Below, piece after piece: positions 49,796 to 61,599 of a stretch of 64,000 nt of DNA. The position numbers were made by a program, and so were the translations under genes. This DNA is from Monosporascus cannonballus (lineage: Eukaryota > Ascomycota > Sordariomycetes > Xylariales), in assembly GCA_004154925.1 (NCBI GenBank), contig QJNS01000087.1, forward strand, positions 124,001-188,000. The letters are read 5' to 3'. The notes beneath the pieces were generated by a model. That model had not been told where the DNA came from and made no database searches. It was given only the letters and a program-made list of their open reading frames with translations. Within the stretch, counting starts at the first letter, position 1; every line of letters begins with the position of its first letter.

Positions 49796-52490
49796 GAACT
49801 TATTAACGTTTTAGCGAGTTTTCAGCGTTAATTATAACCACTTTTAGAAAATTCTTAAATAAATTTATATTTGCTTATTTCGATATTACGTATATTTTTT
49901 GCCAATTTTGGAAATATATAAAAAGAATATAACTTAAATGCTTAAAACATTAAATAAAACTAACATTCGAAATAATTCTATGAAAACCATTTGGTATACA
50001 TAAAAGCTGAATGTTCTAGAATTCACTTTTATCTTTAGCTAAATGCAGATTTAAGATTTCAAATTAAAAATAAATAAGAACTAACTTATTTTAAAAAAGA
50101 CCAACATTATAAATATTTGATCATAGTATTTACGGATGACGTACGTAATTCTATTAAGAAATATAAAGATATAATTCAATTATTAACGAAATTTATTATA
50201 AAAATACATTTAAAAACAGTTATGTTATTAGAAAAAGGTCAAAAAATCGTTTAAATATTTAAAAACGAAATCACCAAAGAACTTATAATAAGATTGCTCA
50301 ACATCGATAAAAAACAATTAAAAACCGATATCTTAGATTACACTATAAGCGCAATCCTAAAATACCAAAAAACAATAGCAAATAATACTTAATAATGTAT
50401 TACTTTAAAATATTTCGGAACGCGGAACCTACAGATCTAATTTACGATAAAATATTACTAGCAATTATTAATGCTCTTAAATAATAGAAACTTTTTCTTA
50501 ACAAAGCTAAGGAACATTTCTATATTTCGTTTAACCACCCAAACCTTATGCAATTCATAAAAACGCAAAGAATTCGAAATATAAAATTTAAATGTTTTTC
50601 TTATCAAAAGTCAACTTTAAAATATAATATATTGAAAAGACAGAGCATTTAAAGAAGTAATTTTAGCTATAAAGAAAATTACGATTTCAAAGTCTTTAAA
50701 AATATATATATAAATATTATAATACAACAACAATGGAATTATTGAATTCTGTAGAATAAAGAAAACATTGATATTGGAATTAGTAACATAGTTCCAGAAC
50801 TCTTATAACACGGAGAAGCTTAAAAAAATTAAACAGCTAAACGGATAACCTAAAAACCAGCTATAGTACTACTGTAAAATCTATATCTCTAAAGGTTAAC
50901 AAAAGCAATTCATATAGAGATTTTATGAAAACCTATTATACGAATATTAAGATATTTTCAAAACTATTAAAAAACTATAAAAAATAAGATTTTTCTAGAT
51001 TATACTAAATAGTTAAAAGAATTAATAAAATTATAACATTTATAACAAAACTAAGACAGCACGCTATAAACTTTACAGGTTGCCACAACCTACTAACATC
51101 GCTAATAAAGCATAAAATACTAAAACCTAAAACATTATTACTAACTTTTCTGAATTTGGAGATCTAATTATTAAAATCGAATATAACGGATTCTGGATAA
51201 CTATTAACAAACTGATTAAATATAAATACCTTTTATCTTTTAAAAAAACACAATGGCAAAATAATTAACGTACACTTTTATTCGATATTACTTATTTAAG
51301 CATAAAGTATCAGAAAGAATTATCTTTAACTAAAATAAAGTTTTTTCGCCAAGTTTATCACTAATTCTTTTCAAAATATTTAAAGATTAAATTTTAATTT
51401 TTTAGACATATTATGCCCAAATAAACGGGCAAATTAAAAATTTAAATAAAACTTTAACATAACATTTCCCAGATTATGTCAACTATTAACAAAACAATCG
51501 ATTAAAACATTTACTATTAATACAGATTATTTATAATATATCTATCAAAATATACATAAACGTTTCCTTTTAAATAACTATATATAGTCATAAAACAAAG
51601 ACAAAACGACCCAAATAATTGCTTAATAAACACCAAAAACTTTTACAATAACTTTACAAATAGAAACTAAAAATAATAAAAATCAAAACAATATAAACAA
51701 AACTAAAACCCGAACTATAATTTCTCTAATAAAAAATAACCCAGCATTATAATTAAAAAAGAATTAAAAGACCAATGTTAATAAACAAAATTTACTTATT
51801 ACGCTAAAATAAAACGCCATATTAAACATGTTTAAATCAAAATAAAAACATCCAGCGATAAACTTAATTTTAAAAAGCTCATTCTATTTAAAATGTATAA
51901 AATTATTTCTAAAACCAATTACCCATTATCGTTACCTCAAAACATATAAATACGCTCTATTTTTCGTTTCTCTACTTCAACCAATATTCTAAAACGCCCC
52001 GCTAAAAAGAGCTTTCAATTCGAAAAAGATCTTAATAAATATAAATTCGAAAAGAATACTAGATTCTAAAATAATAAAAATATAATGCAATACTTAATCA
52101 AATAAAAAAATCACATGTTTAAGAAATACAGAAGAACTATTTAACCATTTAACGAATATAATAAATCTGATTAAAATATTATAATATCAAAATTCTAACC
52201 GACCATCTCTAATGGAGCCAAAGTTACGGACAACAATGGTTTCCCACTTAAATTAACCATTTTATCGCTTTAATCGAAAATGTTAAACGCTTCTAAAATG
52301 GCATCAATTTCGAACGTAAATTGCGCCTGCTTTGACTTTATAAGACGCCGTTTCTTTTTTAATTCTTTTTGTTTTTTTCAATTAATCTAATTTATACCTT
52401 TTCTTTTATATAACCACAACCTTTTTTTTTTCAAAATTGGTTAATAAAAGCGTAAATATGTTAATCTACTAGCAAACTTTCGCGTTGTCT
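49796..52490 (+). pseudogene. Element F RT second half, RNase H and integrase
   Basis: In order: NVLASFQRLITTTFRKFL (RT, about 49,800-49,860), KTDILDYTISAIL and IYDKILLAIINAL (RNase H, about 50,290-50,500), DLIIKIEYNGFW and NKLIKYKYLL (integrase core, about 51,160-51,250), YVNYQQNNW-like sequence (about 51,475). Many stops; the downstream 52,000-52,950 is degenerate up to the 3' LTR. Confidence 0.7.
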
Positions 52491-52949
52491 TCTTAGCACT
52501 TTTTAATACGCAACTAAAATATCTTTCACCTTACGTTATTCTTTTTCTAAACGACTGTATTTTGACCCAGCTTTATCAAAAAGAATTGATAGTTAAAACG
52601 TTACAGACAGACCATTAACTACAAATACAACAATTACATTTTGGAATATTAAAAATATAAAACTAATGAATATTGCCGAAAGACGTATAATTAAAATAAA
52701 GAAAAACTTTAACGTCAAATTTTTTAATCAAATCAGATCGAACGTTACAAATATTACGTTAATTCAAATCAAGTTTTTTTTCTTACGAATACGGCCTGTT
52801 ATAATAAAAGTTAATAAAAAATTTTACGAAAACTTTCTCTAAACACCCAAAATAACTACTTATGATTTTTATCTCTAAAACAAAAATCCTTAAAAAAGAA
52901 AACTAATATTATCGAAACAAAAATTTCTATTTTAAGAAAACTTACCATT

Positions 52950-53321
52950 AAAGTCTAACGCGATCGCATTAGAGTTAAGCTCGGCTAAAAAAAACTTAAT
53001 TTTTTAAAGAAATAATGTCAGTAATTTATATAATCTAGATCAAATTATATAAATTTCTATAAATCTACAACATACTCATTGTAGCAATCGTATTAGATAA
53101 TAAATTAACTTTTCTTAAAAATAACATCAATTTAATTTTCGTGCATTAATTATTAATCTAAGCTTATAGCTAAAAGCAATCGCTTTCTATTGTAGAAAAG
53201 ATCTGCGAATTTTTTAAGCGAACTAACATCTAAATTATTCCTTGCCTTATTATTATCTGCAAATCAAGACCCTATTTCGAATACTTATATTTCAAGATTA
53301 ATGTATAACGAGTTCGTTACA
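52950..53321 (+). repeat. 3' LTR of element F
   Basis: About 372 bp, more heavily mutated than the 5' copy in its first third, ending AGTTCGTTACA. The exact first base is uncertain. Confidence 0.7.
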
Positions 53322-53326
53322 ACTTT

Positions 53327-53549
53327 ATAAATCACCCTAAAAACGACTAAAAGTAAATAAACTTATAATTAGAATTTTGCACTATATACTTTTAAGGATT
53401 AAAAATACGATATTTTTTGTAAAAGTTTTAATAATGTAATAAAATAGGTTTTAAAGTTAATATTTCTAACGATTAAAGAAAGTAATTCTTTTCTGAAAAT
53501 GACTTAAAGAAGAAATACGTTAAGTGAGCCGAATTAGGCAAAATATATG
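53327..53549. other. Short spacer between elements F and H
   Basis: About 220 bp of AT-rich sequence with no recognised frame; probably the older sequence into which both elements inserted, possibly part of the copia-type element at the right edge. Confidence 0.35.
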
Positions 53550-53554
53550 ATAGA

Positions 53555-53928
53555 TGTAACGGCTGTACGGTTGAACTAACTATTAAACCTAAGTCGTCTG
53601 AGTTTTTGTTAATAGAAGGATTATAAAAATCTGAGCAATAACTATAATAACATATTACGTCTTATAATACTAAAAGTATTTTAGATAACGATATTTTATT
53701 GCAAAGTAATGTTGTTTATATTATAGAAATAACAATTTTATATCTGGTTTTAATTATATTCATAATTATTATTAATTACGTTTCCTGTAGTAATTACGAA
53801 TTTTTGTAATTGTTTAATAATAATTATTAACATATCAGTACTTATTCATTACGTAATTTACGAAATGGGCCGTATTATCCTTATCGTTATAACCGTTTCC
53901 GCAGGCCTGGGCCTATTAAGTCGTAATA
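53555..53928 (-). repeat. 3' LTR of element H (left copy)
   Basis: 374 bp on the plus strand from TGTAACGGCTGTACGG to AAGTCGTAATA, the reverse complement of the family's TATTACGACTT...CCGTTACA. Confidence 0.82.
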
Positions 53929-54006
53929 CGACCTTCTTTTTTCTTAACCCTTATCCCATGTTTTCGTAAGTAAACTTTTTTTTTCTTATATACAATATTC
54001 TTTAAC

Positions 54007-54650
54007 ATATTTTCTCGTATTTCCAAAACCTGTTGGAAACTTCGTACTTCCGCCGTTTATCGTATTAACTTAATAAAAGCTTTAATAAGTTCGGATTCGA
54101 AGTTATAGTTTATTCCTAATCTTTGTTAAAAAACCTAAAATAAGAAATATTAAAGAAAATTTCGCGATATAAGGAATTTATGGCTCGTAATCGTTCCTAT
54201 AATAATACTGGCGTCTCATTATTTTCATTTCAAATTATTCGCCGCAAATACTAATGTTTTAAACGAAAAAAAAAACCTGAATAAAAAAACGTTTATTAAA
54301 ACTTTAACGTAGTTGATTGGAAATTTAACGACGTTATCAAAAAAATAAATAAGACTTTAACGCGATTTATTCGCTTATGTTAACAAAACTCCTTGGTTCG
54401 CTTTAAAGGCATTATAATAATGCCACGTAATTTCTAATCCCTAGACGAATTAAAGAAGCAAAAATAAAAAAAAGTAAGCTGTCGCCGAAACTGCAGCAGC
54501 CTTGTTAACGCAAACCGCCGTTTTACTAGATTTGTCCGGTTTTGGCTTATTAAACTAACTTTCCTCCGATATTAACTGGAACACCTTTTTTAACGGTTTC
54601 GTTACTGCTAATAAAAGCTTTTTAACAGGCGCTAAGCGCCAGTAAGATTT
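54007..54650 (+). pseudogene. Element H antisense Cys-rich/coiled-coil frame, decayed
   Basis: Opposite to the element, next to its 3' LTR. The translation gives SRISKTCWKLRTSAVYRIN (start codon now ATA), then in another frame EFMARNRSYNNTGVSLFSFQ and IIRRKYQCFK, aligning with YKECIN..RFCNGTGIPLFSLQNIRRKY of element E. Frameshifts and stops are present. Confidence 0.5.
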
Positions 54651-54699
54651 TTAGCGAATTTTTAGATATTCTCAAAATTCAGATATTTTTTTCACTTGA

Positions 54700-57600
54700 T
54701 TAAATATTAAGTAAAGCAGTTTTTTCTTTTTATATTAATGTTTTTTTATTTCGTATAATATGTTCTTTTTTATTTTTATATTATCTTATATCGTATGTAT
54801 GTTAATTGTATTTACAGTTAATTTAAATAGAAAAATATAAATATAAAAATAAAATTTAACTTTCTGTAAACGTTTCAATTAATAATTATTTTCTAAAATC
54901 TTTAGAGCGGAATTATATATATCAATATATTTGAAATCAATTATTTTATTAAACTGTTTTATTTAAATATGTTTAGTATGGAAATAAACGATTTTTTTCC
55001 AAGATTAATCCCTTTAACCGTTTTTCGTTATAATACTTACTTATTTAATTACGTACGAATTGTATTTCCGTTTTTATTTTTTAATATATTTATTTTACTT
55101 TTTTAAAGTTAACACTATTCTAACATTAATAGACTTTTCGTATACGTTTTTATCAATATCTGGTATAAACCCAACATTACCCACTTTGAAAATATTTTAA
55201 TATTTTCGTAATACATAATATTATAAGTTAATTATGTAGTAAAAGTTTTTTTAATTCATATTATTTGCTTATAATTAATGTAATATTGTAAGTACGTTTT
55301 TAATACTTAATTAAATCGTTTTATTTATTTTTTCGATTAAGATTTAAATATATTAAGGAACCTATAATATAAGCCGATTTGCAATATAACGCTTACCAAA
55401 ATTTCGAAAAGAACGTAATTCTTTTATTTAAAATAATTTCATATAATAATCAGTACACGTTAAAATAATTTCAAAAAATATATATACCGTTTATTTTATA
55501 TTAGTAATCTCAGAATAAGGTAAAAAAAGAGAATTTAATAAACCGATTAATAATAACGAAAATATTATCGTAATATATTTCCGTGAATAATTTTCGAAAT
55601 TTAGGGAGTTTATTAATAAAATCCATGATAATCAAAATTTAAAATATTTTTAAAATCGCTAATAATTATAATCTTTCGTAGAGTTTATATCGTTATGTTT
55701 TGGCTTTATTATAAAGGTTATTTTGATGTTCTACCTTTTATATTCTTATTTCTATTTTCCGAAAAAAATATATAAGTTAAATTCAATTTAAAATCTTACA
55801 AATTCCTGGATATCCCCATAATTAATACTTAGATATCTGGCGTACTAAGTCTATTTAATATTTCTTTAACATCTATAACTTATTTTATTTTTTATTTTTT
55901 ATTAAATTATTATTATATGTTTCAATTTTCTTTTATATGTTATATAATATAACCAGTATTATTGATATTTGATATAAAGGTAAACATCTTTTTGAAATAA
56001 TATATAAAATTATATATTTAACTTTAACTAATTACTTTTCGAAATTCGGTCGTTTACTTAAAACATTGATTTTAACGTTTTTTAAACCTTTCTTATACAT
56101 AATGAGAAAATCGAAATCCGTTATTCTTTTTGCAAATCTTAATTATTGTTCTCTAAGTTCTTTGGTTATAATAAAACGAATAGAATTTTGATAATCTGTA
56201 TAAATTTTAATTTAATACAAACTCCCTTTAAGAAAACATCTAAATTCTTAAAATGCTCCCATAATAACCATAAATGTCTTATTTAGGATATCGTAATCAA
56301 CCTCGACTCCCTTTAGCTTATATTGAAAAAATACGAGAAAGTATAATTTTCTTTAATTATTTCGTCATCCGATTAGCTCGTGTAATACGTAATTCGAAAT
56401 ATCGGTTTTTAGTTCGACGAGGCGTATTAAATCGTAAACAATTCGCATTAGCTCGTTAATAATTATACCCTTAATCCTTTAAAACGCTTATATTACTTAT
56501 AATATTTATATAAATGCCGTTTTTAATTATGTTAATTAAAAGTATAATAATTTTGCTAAAGTTTTGAATAGATTTCTACAATAATTAGTAAATCCTAAAA
56601 TTACATATATGTTTTTAATTATAATTAACGTCAATTATTCGGTAATGATAAGGATTCTCTTGAAGCTTATCCTAATATATCTCGGGATAATAATATATTC
56701 CAAATATTCTAACTTTTTTTAAAAAACTGATTCTTTTCTATATTACCTAATAGTTTCGCGTTTTATAAAACTTAAAAACCTGATAACTATATCCTGCATA
56801 CACCTTTTCCATTTTTAAAAGAAATAAAAATATCGTTAAAAAACAAACTATAAAAATATCGAAGTCTTTCCGTAATATATAATTAACTATTCGTTAAAAA
56901 TGATTAATACAATCGTAAATGCTATTAATATAACGAATTATTGAAATTATCTATATTATATCTTGAAAGTTACTTTTTATTCATATTTCCTTTTAATTCT
57001 AATAAAGTTATACCCATTTTTAAGGTTAAAACCTATAAATTATGTAATTCCGTAAAATGGGTTTTTTATTTTTACAATTACAAACAATAATTTTCAATTT
57101 TAATATTAATATCGTTTAATTATTGATATTTAATTACAAGCCTTAATTTCCTGTTTTTTAGGTACGAAGAATATGAGATATTTTACTAATAATTTAAAAA
57201 GTTAAATTTGTTCCTTTTATAATGGATCTTTTAAATATTCTTCAAAAATACGCAATTCGTTTTTATTAAAGTTATTAATAAGGTAAAACTTCGTCGAGAA
57301 ATCCTTTTTGGTGTTATTTTGTAATCTTAATTATTATATTTTAATAATTGCGTATTTAACCTTTTTTAAAAAACTATTTATATTTACAATATTATAATAA
57401 AATATTAATCAGAGCTTTTAACCTTTAAGATGATTATTTTAAGTTATTATTTAATTACCTTGCCTTTACTTTAATTATAATAATACGCCGTATTTGTCTT
57501 TAATATTTAATTTTTTATATCTTATTCTTCTATATTGTAAATATTTATTATATCTTTATATTTATACTCGTTGCCATTTCGAATTGAATATTAAAACTGT

Positions 57601-59880
57601 TATTTTTTCTTTTTTCAGTTACTAGCGAGCTATAAGGCGAATCGTATCTAGCTAAATTTATTAATTAAAATTCCATACTAATATATTCATAATAATTCTA
57701 AAATAATATTGCAATTCTTATATAAAAAGATCACGAAATTAATTATTTGGTATCGTTCTTAAATAAGAACTTTAAATTAATTAATTTCGCGTAGAAATTT
57801 CACATTATCGAAAGTAAAATCTTAACTTTCGATATTCGTAATTACGTAAGAGTTTTATTCATATTTTAATAATAAATTAAGCTGATTAGGTATATTGAGT
57901 ATAGTATAATTTTCGTCTAAATTTCCGTAATTCATTATTATAATATACCCGTACGTCTTTATTTATATATCTAAGATAATAAAGTCATTAACGGCTTTTA
58001 TCGTCGCGTTTATAACTCTTTTTAGGAATTCTTTTTAATTCCTTAGAGTTTCGTTATTTTACGACTTTCTTATAGGTAATATTTTTAAATTCTTTTTCAA
58101 ATTTGTCGGGCTTTATTTATATTTTTTTCGTGGAACGTATTAAGTTGTTATATGTATTGATCTTGTCCTTATATTTTGTTTTAAATTAAATTAAATTTTT
58201 TTAATTTTTCTACAACTTTTGTCTTTGTTAAATCAATTCTTCTTTCATATAATATATAACATCCTATTAATTCTTTTCTAATTTATAGGTATTCTAATAA
58301 GGTTTTTAAATATATTATCGAAGTTTCTTGTTGAAATATCTTTTTTTAATCTTTTTAATAAATATCTATTAAAAATAGAAGTTCGTCATAATCTTTTAGT
58401 AATCTTTCTTTATAATGAATTAAAACAATTCTTATATAATTTAATAATTTAATTAATTATAAAAGCGAACAATAAATTTCTACGAATATACCTTGTTTTA
58501 GCTAATTTTATAAAGCCGTTCGTTTATCGATTTTGTTTTATAAGGCAATAATTCGAAAATATCGATATTATTGTTTATCTACTTTGTTATTTCCGGTTTA
58601 ACTAAGAAATTTAAATCCTTTTTTATATATACAAATTTAATGCGTCAATAAATAATTCTTTTTTTAATTGTTATATAATACACGATAACGCCGTTTATAA
58701 TATATTATATATATATTAGTATACTAAATAACACCCTTAAGGTAGAAATTTTCATCTATTTTTAATTTTTTTCAGTTATCTCTTAAAGCCATTTTGGTAT
58801 TTTTTAAATACTCTCTAAATTAGCCTCTTAGCTTTCTATCTTTCTTATCGAATCTTTTCTCCTTATAAATTTATTTCGCATTAAATTCCGTTTACAATAC
58901 AAATTTCCTTATCGCTTTTTTTATCGTCTTTAAGCTATTCATCAAATATTGGCATCAATTTGTTTTGCTGTATTTTCTTAGGCGAAAAATATTTGTAAAC
59001 TCATGTTTTTTTTTGTGATAATTATATTATTTAATTTGATTTTAATTCGTTTTATAAATAATCTTAATTTCAATATATCCTAGTTCAGTGCCGTAGGCCG
59101 TAAACGGCGTATTACGTTTTTTCTCTAATTGGCCCTTTAACCTCTTTATTTAAAAATATATTATTCGTTTTTTCTATACGTCGTTTGTATAATTTATTAT
59201 CAATCTTCATTACTTTAATCATAGAGCTTTTTAAAACTTTAAGTTTTAAAAACTTAATACTGTTATTTGTAACGTTATTCTTTTAATTTTTTATAAAGTA
59301 GAGTAATTAAACTATCGCTTTTATTCTCCGTTTATTTTGTTTTAGTTATAAGGTTTTGAAAAATAATAACATTTTTCAAAACAAGTCGTTTTTGTTAAAA
59401 TCTCAAAATCTATTATGTAATTGTGGGTTTTTTTCTAGATTTTCCAAATTAGCATTTAGCTTTCCTTTAAAATTTACATCACTAAAAAAAAGTCCTGGTA
59501 ACCTGTTTTCAGTTAGCCTTGATATTTTCCAAATAATCATTTATATCTAATTCGAACAAATTTAAAGTATTTCCTATAAAAAAGGTTGTTACTGCAAGAA
59601 TTTTATTGGCGTACTTAACTAAATCATAAAAACAAAAATATATTCGTGCCTATATAAAATTGGTTTGTATATTTCTTTGTCTTTCTTAAAACTCTGGTTT
59701 TTTTAAATTTATATCGTAATATAATAATACGTATTAAAATATTTATTATATATTTTATGAATTATTAAATGTATTCTTCAAACTATAGTTTTAGCTTAGA
59801 ATTAGATAATAATAAAATGAATATTTAGGTACTAATTAATACCTTATCTACAAGATTATTATTCCAAACTTAACGATATT
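54700..59880 (-). pseudogene. Element H gag-pol, degraded
   Basis: Recognised only by alignment of RT (about 57,030-56,700) and integrase (about 55,640-55,330) with element B. Other parts are stop-filled; short open stretches here (for example 56,274-56,459 and 59,356-59,550) do not match any domain. Confidence 0.6.
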
Positions 59881-59901
59881 ACTAAACAAAACCTTATATC
59901 C

Positions 59902-60280
59902 TATAATAGCTATACTGTTTAACCAATTGTAAAACTTAAGTAATACGAGTTTATATTAGCAAAATTATCGTAAAATCTAAATAATATATATAATAACTTG
60001 TTAGATTTCGTAATACCAAAAGTATTTTAAATAACGATAGTTTATTTCGCACTAGTATTATTTATATTATTGAAATAATGAATGTATATATAGTTTTCTT
60101 TATTCTAATAATTATTATTAACTATGTTCCCTGTAAGAATAATAATTCCCTGTAATCTCAGTTGCCTAATAGTAATGATTTATTTATCAGTGATTATATA
60201 TTGCGTGACTTACAAGGTGGGCCGCGTTATTCTTATCGTTGCGACCGTTTCTGCAAGCCTGGGCCTGTCAGGTCGTAATA
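59902..60280 (-). repeat. 5' LTR of element H (right copy)
   Basis: 379 bp, TATAATAGCTATACTG to CAGGTCGTAATA. The U3 end (right) is less mutated than the U5 end. Confidence 0.82.
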
Positions 60281-60285
60281 ATAGC

Positions 60286-61590
60286 AGGTTTTTGATTAAT
60301 ACTTAACGAAAATATTGCAAATCGTTAAAATAAATTTCGAAATTTAGTAAAATAATAAACGAATAAATCGTAAAATAGCAAATGATTATAGCCTTAAATT
60401 ATCAATATAATATTCTAAAAAAGACGAGAATTATAAAAGTCTATCATTTATATATAATATTAACTTTTTAGGTAAAATATAAACTATTACTTTTTAGATA
60501 GTAAAAAAGGCCGATATTAATAAAGGTACGATTAATTTTCAAAAAATACTAGTCTGTACTTGGAATTATTAAATTATAACTCATTTTTCGTTAATATCGC
60601 GAAATGTTAAAATAACGTTTTTAAATTTTTATAGAGTTTTAGACAACCCGGTTATTTATTATAAATTTTATTAAAAAGAAATTAAGATTCCTACTTTTTA
60701 ATACTAAGGAAGAATTTCTGTACGAAAGTAAAAACGAAATAGTTGTAAAGGTTTTTATTCGGACCGAAACGTTAATAAAAAGACGTAATAATTTAAATAA
60801 TTAAAGCATGCGTTATAAAGCTTATTTAAACTTTTATTATATATTATCTGTATATTTGTAAATGTTTTTGAGTAAAGCTTTAATAGACTTTAATTCTACT
60901 AACGAGATGATAAATTCATTTTATTCATAATTTATTTTGATTCATTCTTAAAAGAAAGTTAAAACAGTTATAAGAAGGTATAGAAAATTTATCAGAGTGA
61001 ATAATTAAATAGTCTTTAAACATCAAAGGCAAATATTAGCATATTTTGTTTAATTTTAATCGCGACATAATAAGCCTTTCGTTTTATCGCTTAGAACATT
61101 TTTTATCCTGGATTCAGAATTAACGATATACATTTTTAACGTAATTTTCAGGTTTGGCCATAATAAGCTCACTCTGTAAACTAATGAAAAGTATATGAAT
61201 AATAATTAATTTCGATCAATAGGTATAAAAATATAATTATATTATTTCGAAGCCGGTTCGATATAAGAACTTTATATTTATATAATATAACATGTTAAAG
61301 GATTTTCGCCCAAACATTGATATTATTTCGATAATTTCAAAAAAGAAATATATTTTGAAATAATAAGAGAAATAATAAAAATATTCGAAATAAAACTACC
61401 TAAATTATTAATACGTTACTAAATAATATTAATTCATTCGGTACTAACATTTTAACGTAAAACTCTTTAATTTAATATTTATAGCTTATAAATAAAACGT
61501 TATTTTAAGAATTACGAAATTAGCACGAAATAACGATCAGAATATGGAATATTTATATTCAAGTTTTTTAAGACTTAAAATAATCGTTTT
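60286..61590 (+). other. AT-rich sequence, possibly gag of the copia-type element
   Basis: A stretch near 60,650 reads FRQPGYLL, reminiscent of a gag zinc knuckle with lost Cys/His, upstream of a copia-type integrase. No LTR was found between H and the integrase, so the element's 5' end is not located. Confidence 0.3.
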
Positions 61591-61599
61591 ATTCGGGTT

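Larger units (their letters stand above)
20546..53321 (+). mobile_element. Element F: old Ty3/gypsy retrotransposon split by three nested insertions
   Basis: LTR copies at about 20546-20916 and 52950-53321 enclose F-derived pieces 20917-23059, 29862-30531, 43865-44190 and 49791-52949 (roughly 6 kb of internal sequence), separated by elements B, E and G. The pieces read in order: gag zinc knuckle (about 22,098-22,140), protease/early pol (about 30,150-30,280), first half of RT ending at YGLYEY (about 44,060-44,185), second half of RT (from about 49,796, ASFQRL), RNase H (about 50,290-50,560), integrase (about 51,150-51,620). ACTTT flanks both ends (20541-20545, 53322-53326) and may be the target duplication, but the outer LTR edges are uncertain by several bases because TG termini are not visible. 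Confidence 0.8.
53555..60280 (-). mobile_element. Element H: Ty3/gypsy retrotransposon, reverse orientation
   Basis: 6,726 bp. Reverse-complement members of the A/B/D/E LTR family lie at 53555-53928 and 59902-60280. Flanks ATAGA (53550-53554) and ATAGC (60281-60285) agree at four of five bases, a probable target duplication. RT-like sequence is at about 57,030-56,700 (YGIT-FIGFNLKNGYNFIRIK) and integrase at about 55,640-55,330 (FSFFTLF pattern after IFVII-RF), both minus strand. Confidence 0.82.
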
